Source: Novipirellula caenicola (lineage in GTDB: Bacteria > Planctomycetota > Planctomycetia > Pirellulales > Pirellulaceae). From it: a DNA stretch of 64,000 nt. Shown here piece by piece: positions 39,712 through 49,322 of this stretch (its first letter is position 1; every line of letters starts with the position of its first letter). Location: contig NZ_BAABRO010000016.1 of assembly GCF_039545035.1 (NCBI RefSeq), forward strand, positions 91,765 to 155,764, given 5' to 3'. Position numbers and translations under genes: made by a program. The notes under the pieces were generated by a model that was given only the letters and a program-made list of their open reading frames with translations, was not told where the DNA came from and did no database searches.

Positions 39712-40722
39712 ATGAATATGTTTTCTCGTCGAGCCATTTTATCCTCAGGGCTTTGTCTCGCCTTTTTCAGCAATACGTTCGCGCAAGAGGCGGCCAAGGA
39801 AGCAGCGGATGCTGTGAAAGATCCCTCGTCGACTGAGCAGACCAAGTTCGCTCCGGGCGTGGTGACGGTGATCCCGCCTGCTCCGGATCCCGTGGAAACG
39901 TTCGACGGACCGCTGACGCTACAGACCTTGCTCGACGGGCATCCAGAAATTCTGTGGGGCGGCGATTCGCATCCCGAAGGGACACCTCATTTTGATCCAC
40001 GCAGCCGAATGTTGGCCGAGATGGCTCAGCAGGTGTTCTTGCGGCGAGAGATCTATTGTTTTGAATTTGCCTTCAAACCGCTTCGCCAAATTTTGATCGA
40101 CGTACCGCGTGCCGATGGGCGATTGCAGCGGAAATTGGTGTGGTACATGGTTTTCCGCGTTCGCTATCTCGGTGGCGATCTGCGTCCCGCCGCGGACGAA
40201 ATTGGCGGCAAGGACGTGTATGAGCGGATTGAATCGGTCAGCTATGAATCACGCCGCGTGTTTCCGATGTTGGTGCTGAACAATCGGATCACCGGAAAGC
40301 GTTACCTCGATCGAATTTTGCCGACCGCGAAAGAGAAGATTGCGATTCGCGAACAAATCACCGCTCCGCTGTACAACACCGTCGAGATTTCACGCGTCAA
40401 CGTTCCGCGAACCAGCGACCCTGCGGCGCCAGGCGTCTGGGGTGTCGCGACGTGGGAGGATGTCGATCCGAAGTTGGACTTCTTTTCCGTCGACGTTTTC
40501 GGTTTGACCAACGCGTTTCAGCAGGATGGCGAGGGGGCCGATGCGCCGTATCGCAAGAAGGCCCTGCAGCTGAACTTTTATCGCCCCGGCGACGCCATCG
40601 CTCAAAACCTCGACACGATTCGGTTTGGCGTGCCAGCTTACGAGAAAGCGAAGGAACAGAAGTACGTGTTAGAGCACTACGGGCTGGACGAGCGACTCGA
40701 CTATCGCTGGATTTTCAGATAG
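39712..40722 (+). CDS. Exported protein of unknown function
   Basis: 336 residues from ATG 39712 (an ATG at 39718 or 39688 is possible). Signal peptide MNMFSRRAILSSGLCLAFFS, cut after NTFAQ. The body is rich in conserved-looking aromatic and charged blocks (REIYCFEFAFKPLRQI, LVWYMVFRVRYLGGDL, EKYVLEHYGLDERLDYRWIF-like end). It resembles proteins I associate only with planctomycetes. Function unknown; probably acts in the periplasm with its upstream neighbour. Confidence 0.72.
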   Translation: MNMFSRRAILSSGLCLAFFSNTFAQEAAKEAADAVKDPSSTEQTKFAPGVVTVIPPAPDPVETFDGPLTLQTLLDGHPEILWGGDSHPEGTPHFDPRSRMLAEMAQQVFLRREIYCFEFAFKPLRQILIDVPRADGRLQRKLVWYMVFRVRYLGGDLRPAADEIGGKDVYERIESVSYESRRVFPMLVLNNRITGKRYLDRILPTAKEKIAIREQITAPLYNTVEISRVNVPRTSDPAAPGVWGVATWEDVDPKLDFFSVDVFGLTNAFQQDGEGADAPYRKKALQLNFYRPGDAIAQNLDTIRFGVPAYEKAKEQKYVLEHYGLDERLDYRWIFR

Positions 40723-40849
40723 GATGCGTTTTAGCTGCATGATCGAGTAAAAGCGAGTTTTCACCCGCTGCGAAAGTCCGTCAACTTTCTCGGCAGAAAC
40801 CCGAAGCACGCTTGGCATCCGAACGCGGCGCGTTGCCACCATCCAACCG

Positions 40850-40893
40850 CGGCTGGCCCTCATTTCACTGGGGTCAGCCGTTTTCTGTTCTGT
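40850..40893 (+). terminator. Terminator-like hairpin upstream of obg
   Basis: CGGCTGGCCC pairs with GGGTCAGCCG (one G-U pair) over 11 bases, followed by TTTTCTGTTCTGT. It ends 14 bases before obg, so it either terminates the upstream exported-protein operon or attenuates obg. Confidence 0.6.
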
Positions 40894-40906
40894 AAGAATC
40901 CCCAAC

Positions 40907-42097
40907 ATGTTCGTTGATCGCGTTCGAATCGAGCTTCACGCCGGCAAAGGTGGTGATGGCTGTATGAGTTTCCGCCGTGAGAAATTCGTTCCACGCGGTG
41001 GCCCTGACGGTGGCGACGGGGGGGATGGAGCTAGTTTGATTCTAGAAGCCCGTGACGGTGTGAACTCGCTCGCCGCGTTCGCCAACCGGCGGATGTATCG
41101 AGCGACCAAGGGGCAACCTGGACAAGGCTCGATGCGAAATGGCCGTCGAGGCCAAGATCAAACGCTGTTTGTGCCTCCGGGAACCACGGTGATCGATGCC
41201 GAAAACGGATTTGTCATCAAGGACTTGGCCGAGCCAGGCGATCGCTTCGTTGTTGCCCGCGGCGGCAAAGGCGGCCGCGGCAATGCGTCCTTCAAATCCA
41301 GCACCAACCGCGCTCCTTATGAAAAAACGATGGGCGAGTTGGGCGAGTCTCGTGATGTGATTCTCGAACTCAAATCGATCGCGGACGTCGGCTTGGTCGG
41401 GATGCCGAATGCCGGCAAAAGCACGCTGCTGAGCCGCATCACCAGTGCTCGTCCCGAGATTGCCGATTATCCATTCACCACCAAACACCCGAACCTTGGC
41501 ATCGTCGAGATCGGAATTGAAAGATCGTTTGTGTTGGCGGACATTCCGGGATTGATCGAAGGGGCCAGCGAAGGCATCGGACTCGGCCACGAATTTCTGC
41601 GTCACGTTGAACGAGCGGGATTGTTAGTCCATCTTGTCGAACCCTCACCCACCGATGGCACCGAACCGCTACACAACTATCAAGCGATCCGCGCCGAATT
41701 GGCGCAGTACGATGCGTCGCTAGGGGAACGCGAAGAAATCGTCGTGGTTAGCAAATCGGAAATGGAAGGCGCCGAAGAACTGCGCCAATCGCTTGCCGAA
41801 GTGACGGGCAAGCATGTCCACATGATCAGTGCCCTCAACGGCGAGGGGCTCGAGGAACTGAAAAACGAGATCATGGATCGGGTGCAAAAACGCCGTGAAG
41901 CCGCATTGGCCGCCAAGGCAAAAAAGAACGCGCCCGTTAGCGATTCGTCCGCGGATCAGCCCGACAAGCCCCACCGGCGCTTGCCACCTCATTTGGCTGG
42001 TCCGACGGCTTTGATGTCCGATGACAATCAAGCGACCGACTTTGACCTCGAAGCATCGCAGGAAAAAGCCAAGTCAAAGTCGGAGGATGCGACGTGA
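40907..42097 (+). CDS. obg: Obg/CgtA GTPase
   Basis: 396 residues. Glycine-rich Obg domain (1-157, [30 protein letters not shown]), then the G domain: G1 GMPNAGKST (165-173), [12 protein letters not shown]3 DIPG (212-215). The G4 motif, normally NKxD, reads SKSE at 282-285, and G5 is ISALN. Obg assists 50S assembly and stress control. The variable C-terminus is short and charged. Its stop overlaps the coaX start by four bases (GTGA), with CGGAGG before the coaX start. Confidence 0.94.
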   Translation: MFVDRVRIELHAGKGGDGCMSFRREKFVPRGGPDGGDGGDGASLILEARDGVNSLAAFANRRMYRATKGQPGQGSMRNGRRGQDQTLFVPPGTTVIDAENGFVIKDLAEPGDRFVVARGGKGGRGNASFKSSTNRAPYEKTMGELGESRDVILELKSIADVGLVGMPNAGKSTLLSRITSARPEIADYPFTTKHPNLGIVEIGIERSFVLADIPGLIEGASEGIGLGHEFLRHVERAGLLVHLVEPSPTDGTEPLHNYQAIRAELAQYDASLGEREEIVVVSKSEMEGAEELRQSLAEVTGKHVHMISALNGEGLEELKNEIMDRVQKRREAALAAKAKKNAPVSDSSADQPDKPHRRLPPHLAGPTALMSDDNQATDFDLEASQEKAKSKSEDAT

Positions 42098-42915
42098 AGC
42101 GGCCGGCCGGCGTGATCGCGGTCGATGTGGGCAACACGGCAGTGAAGTTGTCGCTCCGTAGCAATAGCATGCCTTCGTCAGCAGTGACTGCGGACGAAGC
42201 AAACTCGGATTGGATTCATCAGTCCTTTGCCTTGGATCGGTCGCGATGGTGCGACTCGGTTGTCGATTGGGTACGCGAACAAACACGTGATGACAGCGAC
42301 GCATGGCAGTGGCGAATCGCCAGCGTCAATCAGCGTGCGTCGGATCCGCTGTGGAAACAAGTCGAGCAGTCATTTCCGCAATCGACGCGGCGTCTGATTT
42401 CGTATCGCGATGTGCCGATGGCGATTGACGTCGATTCGCCCGCCCAATTGGGAATCGATCGATTGCTCAGCGCCTTTGCCGCACACAATCGCTACGCGGC
42501 TCCGTTGATCGTGATCGACGCAGGCAGCGCCGTGACCGTCGATTGGGTGAACACCGAGGGGGCGTTTGCCGGCGGAGCAATCTTGCCGGGATTGACCCTG
42601 CAGACCAACGCATTGACCATGGGCACCGCGGCACTGCCGATGATCGATTGGCAGAATCCAGACGTCGTCTCGATTCCAGGACGCAACACCGTGGCCGCGA
42701 TCCGGCTCGGGGTGTTGACGAGTGTAACGGCGTCGATCGACCGATTGATCGCCTTCTATTGCGAGCAGTCCGCTGTCGACGGGCATACCGCCGCAGAGAA
42801 GCCACCCGTCGTAATCCTCTGTGGTGGCGACGCCGCAGTGATCTCGCCACATATTCAAAGCAAGCACGTCACCCATGCGCACTTGGTTTGCCAAGGCTTG
42901 TTGGATCTTGACTGA
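42094..42915 (+). CDS. coaX: Type III pantothenate kinase
   Basis: 273 residues with a GTG start translationally coupled to obg. Phosphorylates pantothenate as the first step to coenzyme A. ASKHA-fold motifs: [12 protein letters not shown] (about 6-17), [47 protein letters not shown] and the late ILCGGDA. Type III enzymes are a normal alternative to CoaA. The obg-coaX pairing is unusual and probably reflects a small operon. Confidence 0.9.
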   Translation: MKRPAGVIAVDVGNTAVKLSLRSNSMPSSAVTADEANSDWIHQSFALDRSRWCDSVVDWVREQTRDDSDAWQWRIASVNQRASDPLWKQVEQSFPQSTRRLISYRDVPMAIDVDSPAQLGIDRLLSAFAAHNRYAAPLIVIDAGSAVTVDWVNTEGAFAGGAILPGLTLQTNALTMGTAALPMIDWQNPDVVSIPGRNTVAAIRLGVLTSVTASIDRLIAFYCEQSAVDGHTAAEKPPVVILCGGDAAVISPHIQSKHVTHAHLVCQGLLDLD

Positions 42916-43031
42916 AGCAATGTCGCGAGACGTCGCCCCGGCGTCGGCAAAACGAGTGGGAAAGCCGTCAAGCCGGTCATAGCATCCCCGGCTCGCTGGA
43001 AAGCCTTTTCTACATTGTCAGAAGTGCAGTT

Positions 43032-44546
43032 CTAGCGTCGGCGGCGATGGTCACCACTTGATGAGTCATCGCTATCCCACATCATGCGGTTTCGGTTTCG
43101 GCCGCGACGTTGTCCGGCGCGGCGTGCATGCGCCTGCATCGCACCGCCTGCGGCATGCGCCATTGCGTTAATCAACACCTGCGTCATCGGATGTGTTGCC
43201 GCTTGGGTGATCTTTTCGGCTGCGGTGGGCCCCCAGCGTTGAGCCGACCGGATGCGTTCCCACAAACCATTCACATCACTGACGTCACGGGCCCGGTACA
43301 GGTCGTCTAGCACGTCGAGCGTGCCGACGAATTGCGACCGAGACGAATCGAATTGCAACGCGCGAAACCGCTGAATGACTTGCCCCAACGCATCCATCAT
43401 CGCTTGCATGTGGACCAAGCTGTCTCGCCGCGACTCCACCGTTTTTTCTAACTCGTCGATCTCCAGTTCGACTCCCACCAATCGGGCCACGATTTGGTCG
43501 TCGGTCAACTCGGGAGTTTCCTTGGCTCGTTCACGCAGTTCACGGCTGTCGGTCTTTTCCAGCATGCCTCGGAAAATAGAAATGGCTTCGCGATAGTACG
43601 GCCCTCGACTGTCATCAAGCTCGGTTAATTCACGTTCGATTCCATGAGTGCTTTCGGTCACTTCGTTAAGAACCTGCAATTGAGCTTCCCGCTTCGCTTC
43701 GAGATGTTGGCGTGCTGAAATTTTGGCTTCTAACCCCAGCTTCCTGGCGACATCGTCCCGATGCCGCTCGAGTTCATTCATCACGGTGTCAAACGCTTGG
43801 CGGTCCGACGCAATGATCTCACGCATTTTCTCGGGTGTCTGTTTTAGAAACTCGTAGCTCTTTCTCGCCTGTTGGTAATTGATGAACTTGGCCAACCAAC
43901 GGTCCGCCCGTCGTGCGAATCCGCGTTTGGTGTATTGCTCGGTGCCAAAACGCTCATCGTATAAATAGCGGAACAATGCACTGTCGTCATAAGCGGGCAA
44001 TTTACGAGCGGCGTCCTGATCGATCTCTTGCAAATTCGCTTCCGCGCGTTCAAGTGCCGCTTCGGCCACGGCGGCGCGATCCGAAAGCCGCACAAATTCG
44101 TCCGATTCTCGCAGCCGTTGTTCGACTTGGTCAGCAATTTCTTGTTCGGCCTCCCTCGCGGCATCCAATTCGATGTTGATTGCCATCAACTCGGCCTCGA
44201 GCTGCTCGCGTTTGCGATTGGCGTCGGCGAGCGACTCACGCACGCGGCGGCGATGATCTTCTTTCCGCATCAAAACGTCGGCGACACTCGAACGAACCTC
44301 GCTCCACGTTTCACGGATCGCTTCGACGCTCAGTTCCGGCAAATAATGCTCGGCCAATTCGACCAATGCATCGCCACGATGATCTTCGAGGTTTTCGCGT
44401 TCCCCTTTGGAAGACGAGATCCGTTGCCGTTCTTGTTCAAGCCGCGTTTGCGCGTTGGCATAAGCTTCAATCAATTGACGATGAACCACGGGACCGGAAA
44501 TAGGCATTGCAGTGAAACCTTGTAGCGAAGCAGATCCAACCGACAC
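43032..44546 (-). CDS. Coiled-coil protein of unknown function
   Basis: 504 residues, start at 44546 or, from a second ATG, 44507. Long heptad-like stretches rich in Glu/Arg/Leu (about 30-70, 95-195, 235-350, 350-400) predict extended coiled coils. A conserved-looking middle is YLYDERFGTEQYTKRGFARR. The tail is Arg-rich (RRAGQRRGRNRNRM) and could bind nucleic acid or acidic partners. Lies 22 bases after the small membrane protein on the same strand and faces a divergent TelA-like gene; the three may form one system. Confidence 0.72.
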   Translation of the reverse strand: MSVGSASLQGFTAMPISGPVVHRQLIEAYANAQTRLEQERQRISSSKGERENLEDHRGDALVELAEHYLPELSVEAIRETWSEVRSSVADVLMRKEDHRRRVRESLADANRKREQLEAELMAINIELDAAREAEQEIADQVEQRLRESDEFVRLSDRAAVAEAALERAEANLQEIDQDAARKLPAYDDSALFRYLYDERFGTEQYTKRGFARRADRWLAKFINYQQARKSYEFLKQTPEKMREIIASDRQAFDTVMNELERHRDDVARKLGLEAKISARQHLEAKREAQLQVLNEVTESTHGIERELTELDDSRGPYYREAISIFRGMLEKTDSRELRERAKETPELTDDQIVARLVGVELEIDELEKTVESRRDSLVHMQAMMDALGQVIQRFRALQFDSSRSQFVGTLDVLDDLYRARDVSDVNGLWERIRSAQRWGPTAAEKITQAATHPMTQVLINAMAHAAGGAMQAHARRAGQRRGRNRNRMMWDSDDSSSGDHRRRR

Positions 44547-44568
44547 GAACGCGAACTAATCGACCATT

Positions 44569-44985
44569 TCAAGCAAACAAATACCACAGTAAACCGCTCG
44601 CGGCGGCAAGCGTGCCCGCACCATAGAGAATGCGATCTCGCCACACCCAACAATGAGCAAGAAAGCTTTTTAGTCCCGGCTCTGGATCTTCGTAGGTGTG
44701 CAGCGTCGACAAGTACTGATCGATTGCCGCATCGATTTCGGCTTCGGTGACGTTGTCGCCTGACAACTGAGCGGCACGCGTTAATTTTTTGCGAAGGTTT
44801 GTCCGCACGTCGTCGTGGCGAAACATTTCTTCGGCGGTTTGACGCTGGTCCCGCATCTCGCGAGCGACGTCCATCACTCGCAATGTTTCTTCGAGCGTCA
44901 AGTTTTGGCCGGGCAATTCGATCGCTGACATCGAATGCGGACGTGCTCGGCGTGGAGCCTGTTGCTGTGCGTTGGCGTTGGGCAT
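44569..44985 (-). CDS. Small C-tail-anchored protein (DUF6384-like)
   Basis: 138 residues from ATG 44985; the frame is open further upstream but that part is arginine-rich shadow-like sequence. Helical N-terminal body (LTLEETLRVMDVAREMRDQ) and DAAIDQYLSTLHTYEDPEPG, then one membrane helix at the extreme C-terminus (ILYGAGTLAAASGLLWYLFA). By memory it resembles DUF6384 proteins; that name is tentative. Upstream partner of the coiled-coil gene. Confidence 0.65.
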   Translation of the reverse strand: MPNANAQQQAPRRARPHSMSAIELPGQNLTLEETLRVMDVAREMRDQRQTAEEMFRHDDVRTNLRKKLTRAAQLSGDNVTEAEIDAAIDQYLSTLHTYEDPEPGLKSFLAHCWVWRDRILYGAGTLAAASGLLWYLFA

Positions 44986-45341
44986 TACACGTGGGATCTG
45001 GCAAACGAGTAAACGGGTGGGCGCGAAAACAAACGAGGCATGTCGCTTGGTTATTCTATGCAATCGTGCCTTTTTTCCGAGTGTGTTAGCTGCGAGTGAC
45101 CGGTAAAAACATTTAGTTTCCGCTGAAACGTACCCGTGGAATGCCTTCACATGATGCGACTGCGGGATTCCAACGGAATTCGCGCTAGGCTGAAAAAATA
45201 GCCGGCCAGGGCGCGGCATTCCAAGTCGCTCCGGCACCCCCGTGTATGATTGCCATCTGAGCTGGTTGCCCCTAATCTAATGAGTGCAATGACTGATCAC
45301 TCCGGCAATTTTATTGCCAATCAATCGTGGAGAATTACGGC

Positions 45342-46592
45342 ATGTCCGACCAAGCACAAGCGTCCGCACCCGAACCCCAAAAGAGTGAGACTCGCTCGGC
45401 CGCCGAAGTGGCGAGGGAACGTGATTCCAAATCGATGCGTGAGTACCTCGATCGCGCGCTTAACGTGTTGCAGAAATTTGGTGGCGCTAGTGCAAACGAA
45501 GCACCTCAAGAGTTGATTTCGCTGCTCGAAAATGTTCGTCACTTGGACGAAGGCAAAGTGATTGCAATCGCCGAGGTGATCAAACACATGAGCGCGTTCA
45601 ACTCGCTGGTACGCGACAATGTCGAAAGCATTCAAATCGGCAACCGCTACATGGAGATCACGCAAATGTTCGACTCGGTCCGCGAGGACAGCAAGCGGCT
45701 GATCGGACAGCTTGATGATGGCAAAATCAGTGGCACCGAAAAAGTTTCCAACTGGTGGATGAAGCTTCGCCGTGGGACCCCGAGCGATCGCTTTGAAAAG
45801 ATCGTCGAGATCTATGGAGACGTGGCCAAAGACACCAAAGAAGCTCTGAAGACCGAAGAGCTGATCATGGATGCCTATATCGATTTCCGTTTCGCACTGA
45901 AGGAAGCCGAAATCCTGGCTCGCGAATTGTTGGATATGCAGGTTCCGATTCTCGAGGCGGCAAAGGCCGATTTGGCGAAAACGCAAGAGGCACTAGACAA
46001 CTACGCCGGTGACGACGAAGGGGGCAAAAGCAAAGCCGAGCTCGCTCGCGATGAATCACGTCACCGCTACGAGAAAGAGGACGAAACGTACCAACTGCTC
46101 AAAGACATCGCCGAAAATTTAGAGATCGGCTATGACGTCGGTGAAACGTTGATCACCAAGCTAAAGCAAACGCACGACGTGAAAGAACGCGTTTATCGCC
46201 GCTCGGTCACGTTCTTTACCACCAACGAACACGTCTTCACCATCCTTGGCACGGTCTACACCAGCCAACATGGGTTGCACGAAGTCACACAGGCGACCGA
46301 GGCGATGAAGGCCGGAGTGAACAAGGGGCTCGAGGACGTTGCCACGCTCGGCCGCGAACTTGAACGGGCCGCACTGAAGGCTGGTTACGGCAGCACGATC
46401 GATCCGGAATCGGTTCAGAAATTGGTGGATGCGATCAGCGGATTCCAAGTCGAATCGTTGGAGATGATTGCCGAGTTACGACGCGAAAGCGAAGAGAGCA
46501 CCAAGGCGATTCGCAAGAGCGTCGAAGAGGGCAAAAAGAAGTACCAAGAAACGCTCGCACGCCACGCCCGCGGCGAATTGGGCAAGAGCTAA
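45342..46592 (+). CDS. Helical protein, possibly TelA-like
   Basis: 416 residues from ATG 45342, preceded by GTGGAG at good spacing. All-helical, charged, without membrane segment or signal peptide. Segments such as YMEITQMFDSVREDSKRLIG, LDMQVPILEAAKADLAKTQE and VTQATEAMKAGVNKGLEDV recall the TelA (toxic-anion resistance) family, in which members are found in envelope-stress clusters. The resemblance is by eye and modest. Divergent from the coiled-coil/DUF6384-like pair, with a 356-base shared promoter region. Confidence 0.68.
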   Translation: MSDQAQASAPEPQKSETRSAAEVARERDSKSMREYLDRALNVLQKFGGASANEAPQELISLLENVRHLDEGKVIAIAEVIKHMSAFNSLVRDNVESIQIGNRYMEITQMFDSVREDSKRLIGQLDDGKISGTEKVSNWWMKLRRGTPSDRFEKIVEIYGDVAKDTKEALKTEELIMDAYIDFRFALKEAEILARELLDMQVPILEAAKADLAKTQEALDNYAGDDEGGKSKAELARDESRHRYEKEDETYQLLKDIAENLEIGYDVGETLITKLKQTHDVKERVYRRSVTFFTTNEHVFTILGTVYTSQHGLHEVTQATEAMKAGVNKGLEDVATLGRELERAALKAGYGSTIDPESVQKLVDAISGFQVESLEMIAELRRESEESTKAIRKSVEEGKKKYQETLARHARGELGKS

Positions 46593-46614
46593 ACAAGCTC
46601 GCTGCTACTTTCCC

Positions 46615-46688
46615 GTAGCTACCTTCGCCAGAAGTGTGGTGATTCATATCTGCGCGGTAACCATCCACGCTCTGGCGAGCGTAGCTAC
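46615..46688. repeat. Imperfect palindromic element (MITE/REP-like)
   Basis: Arms at 46615-46639 and 46665-46688 pair as GTAGCTAC...CGCCAGA with TCTGGCGAGCGTAGCTAC, about 24 bp with a few mismatches, around a 25-base centre. It lies just after a gene and codes for nothing. The shape suits a small mobile or REP-like element. Confidence 0.6.
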
Positions 46689-46816
46689 AAAACACAAAAA
46701 CTGCATTTGTCACCTCAAAATGCATTACAGCGTTCGGCTCTCGCCTCGTCATTTCTCACTCGGCAGGTAGGAGCCAGTGGTAGTGATTGGCGAGACGTCT
46801 CAAACACCACAGCGGC

Positions 46817-47941
46817 TTAATCCTGCGTGCTGAACCGATGCACGGTCACTTCGCTGAAGGTTTGTCCGGGCCGCAGCAGCGTGCTGGGGAACGATTCATG
46901 GTTCGGTGCGTCAGGGTAATGCTGGGTCTCTAAGCAAAATGCATCGTGACCACCCGCACCCGCGGAATGTTCGTTGCCCGGTAGATGGTTGGCACTGTAC
47001 AACTGCATTCCCGGCTGAGTGGTTTCGATTTCCAGTACGCGTCCCGATTTTGGATCAACCACTTTGGCTGCTTTTCGAAGCGTTCCTGCGTCGCCGCGAA
47101 CGACGTAGCAATGGTCATAGCCTTTGGTTGCAGGAAGCTTTTCGACGCGGTCGCCAATCGCAGTGGGGGTGCGGAAATCGAGCACGCTGCCATCGAGGCT
47201 GTTGATTTTTCCGGTTGGGATCAAATCGTCGTCGACATCCAACACTTCGTCCGCTTCGATCGTGACGATGTGATCCAACGCCGTGCCGCTGCCGGTGCCG
47301 CCAAGGTTCCAATAGCTGTGGTTGGTTAAATTGATGTGGGTGGGGGCGTCCGTGGTCGCTGAAAATGCGATCCGCAATTCGTTTTGGTCGTTCCAGCTGT
47401 AATCGACGGTGGCGTTGACGGTGCCGGGAAAGCCTTCTTGCCCGTCGGGGCTGGTCAAATGAAAGCGAACGCCGACGGCCTTGTCGTCCTGGTAGCTCTC
47501 ACCTTGCCAAAATTGGTAGGTAAAGTTCTTTTTGCCACCGTGAAGGGTGTGTTTTCCGTGGTTCAAGGTGACTTGGTAATCTTGGCCGTCGATCGTAAAC
47601 TTTCCGTTTCCGATGCGGTTGCAGAAACGGCCCACGGTGCTGCCAAAATAGGGATGCCCCGACAAATAGGGCTCGAGCTCTGAAAATGCCCAGTTGACGT
47701 TTTCAACATTGCCCTGTGAATCCGGGACTTTGACGTCCAACAGCGTGGCTCCCCAATTCATCACCGAAACCGAATTGCCGTGCGAATTGGTCAACGTAAA
47801 ACGTGTGACTTCGTCACCATCAGGCGTCGTTCCGAATCGGCTTGTTTCAATTTTCATGGTCGGCGGAGCTTTAGCTATCGTGAAGGAAGGGACAAGAATG
47901 GCCAACAAGAAGGCACAGAATTTGAATGCTGAATTTAACAT
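46817..47941 (-). CDS. galM: Exported aldose 1-epimerase
   Basis: 374 residues from ATG 47941, chosen for its signal peptide (LNSAFKFCAFLLAILVPSF, cut after TIAKA) and an upstream GAGG. Galactose-mutarotase fold: NWGATLLDVKVPD, GRFCNRIGNGKF, LHGGKKN with the catalytic-site histidine, TNHSYWNLGG with the second histidine, and late LETQHYPDAPN with the base Glu. Interconverts alpha and beta aldose anomers, here outside the cytoplasm, where it could help use sugars released by secreted hydrolases. Divergent from the dus gene. Confidence 0.9.
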   Translation of the reverse strand: MLNSAFKFCAFLLAILVPSFTIAKAPPTMKIETSRFGTTPDGDEVTRFTLTNSHGNSVSVMNWGATLLDVKVPDSQGNVENVNWAFSELEPYLSGHPYFGSTVGRFCNRIGNGKFTIDGQDYQVTLNHGKHTLHGGKKNFTYQFWQGESYQDDKAVGVRFHLTSPDGQEGFPGTVNATVDYSWNDQNELRIAFSATTDAPTHINLTNHSYWNLGGTGSGTALDHIVTIEADEVLDVDDDLIPTGKINSLDGSVLDFRTPTAIGDRVEKLPATKGYDHCYVVRGDAGTLRKAAKVVDPKSGRVLEIETTQPGMQLYSANHLPGNEHSAGAGGHDAFCLETQHYPDAPNHESFPSTLLRPGQTFSEVTVHRFSTQD

Positions 47942-48015
47942 GACGCCTCTTTTTTGAGTATGTGCCACCACCGAATCGGGCATGAACGGGGCAACGTCCA
48001 GAAATCATCGATAAT

Positions 48016-49080
48016 ATGACTACCACATTTCAAACACGACCGCTCACGATTGGCAACGTCTCGATCGGATTTCCGGTCGTTCAGGCGGCGCTATCGGGCT
48101 ACAGCGATTTGCCGATGCGGGTGATCGCACGCCGGCACGGGGCCAGCTATACCGTTTGCGAGGTGATGCTGGATCAGTTTTTGGTCGCACTGAGTAAACG
48201 CCAGAAAACCAAGCACTTTCTCGAAATCGATCCGGATGAACCGCCGGTCGGAGGCCAATTGATGGGAGCCGAACCAGAGCAGTTCTCTGCCGGCGCGATG
48301 AAATTGGTCGAAGCGGGGTTCAATATCATCGATGTCAACTTCGGCTGTCCCGTCAAAAAGGTGCTGGGCCGTTGCCGAGGCGGTTTCCATTTGTCGCAGC
48401 CCGCGGTGGCGATCGAGATCCTCCGGCGAACTCGCGATATCGTTCCCGATCACATTCCGGTCACGGTGAAAATGCGACGCGGCATGGACGACACCGCAGA
48501 ATCACGTGATGCGTTTTTCGAGATTCTCGATGGCGCCATGGATGCCGGGCTTGCCGCGGCGACGGTTCATGGACGCACGGTCAAGCAGCGCTACATCGGC
48601 CCGAGTCGCTGGGAATTCCTCAGCGACGTGAAACAGTACGTCGGTGACCGGTTGAAGATCCTTGGCAGCGGCGATCTGTTTTCCGCAGCCGATTGTTTAC
48701 GAATGCTCGAACAAACGGGGATCGATGGGGTTACGGTCGCACGAGGCGCGATCGGCAATCCGTGGATCTTTTCGCAGGCCCGGGCACTCGCCAGCGGTGA
48801 TCCGTTGCCGCCACCACCGACGCTTCACGAACAAGCACGTGTGATTCAAGAACATGTTGAACTTTGCGAGCGAACGTACACGCCCGAGCGAGCATTGATA
48901 CTGATGCGAAAGCACTGCATCAAGTATTCGCAAAGCCATCCCAATCACGAAGCGGTGCGTCAAGATTTGGCGAGAGTGCGAGAACGGACTGAGTTCGACG
49001 CCGCACTCAAACGTCATTACGGCACCGATGGTCCTGGACGCTATGTTCCCGATGATTACCATCGCAAGGAAGCCGAATAA
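48016..49080 (+). CDS. dus: tRNA-dihydrouridine synthase
   Basis: 354 residues. FMN-dependent reduction of uridines in the tRNA D-loop. TIM-barrel segments: VQAALSGYSDLPMR, the active-site Cys in VNFGCPVKKVLG, VTVKMRRGMDDT, AATVHGRTVKQRY, ILGSGDLFSAADC (FMN phosphate) and VARGAIGNPWIF. The stretch following GCP reads RCRGGFHL where most Dus have a GAxL pattern. The subfamily (DusA/B/C type) is not assigned. Confidence 0.92.
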   Translation: MTTTFQTRPLTIGNVSIGFPVVQAALSGYSDLPMRVIARRHGASYTVCEVMLDQFLVALSKRQKTKHFLEIDPDEPPVGGQLMGAEPEQFSAGAMKLVEAGFNIIDVNFGCPVKKVLGRCRGGFHLSQPAVAIEILRRTRDIVPDHIPVTVKMRRGMDDTAESRDAFFEILDGAMDAGLAAATVHGRTVKQRYIGPSRWEFLSDVKQYVGDRLKILGSGDLFSAADCLRMLEQTGIDGVTVARGAIGNPWIFSQARALASGDPLPPPPTLHEQARVIQEHVELCERTYTPERALILMRKHCIKYSQSHPNHEAVRQDLARVRERTEFDAALKRHYGTDGPGRYVPDDYHRKEAE

Positions 49081-49142
49081 GCACGCCGCCTATATTCCAT
49101 CGCCCCCGTAGCGGAAGTCGCGGGCGGCTTGTTGTTTTAGTC

Positions 49143-49202
49143 GTACGATGGGCTTCCTAGTCCGTCGAATCCACCATTGACGGACTAGGAAGTTCATCCT
49201 AC
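49143..49202. repeat. 60-bp palindromic element (MITE/REP-like)
   Basis: Arms at 49143-49166 and 49179-49202 match over 24 bp with three mismatches; the inner 14 bp, CTTCCTAGTCCGTC with GACGGACTAGGAAG, is perfect, around a 12-base centre. It lies in the 242-base gap between dus and the NtrC-type regulator gene, where it could also end both transcripts. CCCGTAGCGGAAGTCGC at 49106-49122 is shared with 25169-25185. Confidence 0.65.
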
Positions 49203-49322
49203 ACCCCTTGCCGCAGGAACCTTCACTAAATCAACAAGCCGTCAAGACTTTCGTGCGTTCCGCATCCCAAACGAAACTTTTGGCGAGTTTCGCAGCGCTG
49301 AGTTTCGCAATGCCGGTTACTG

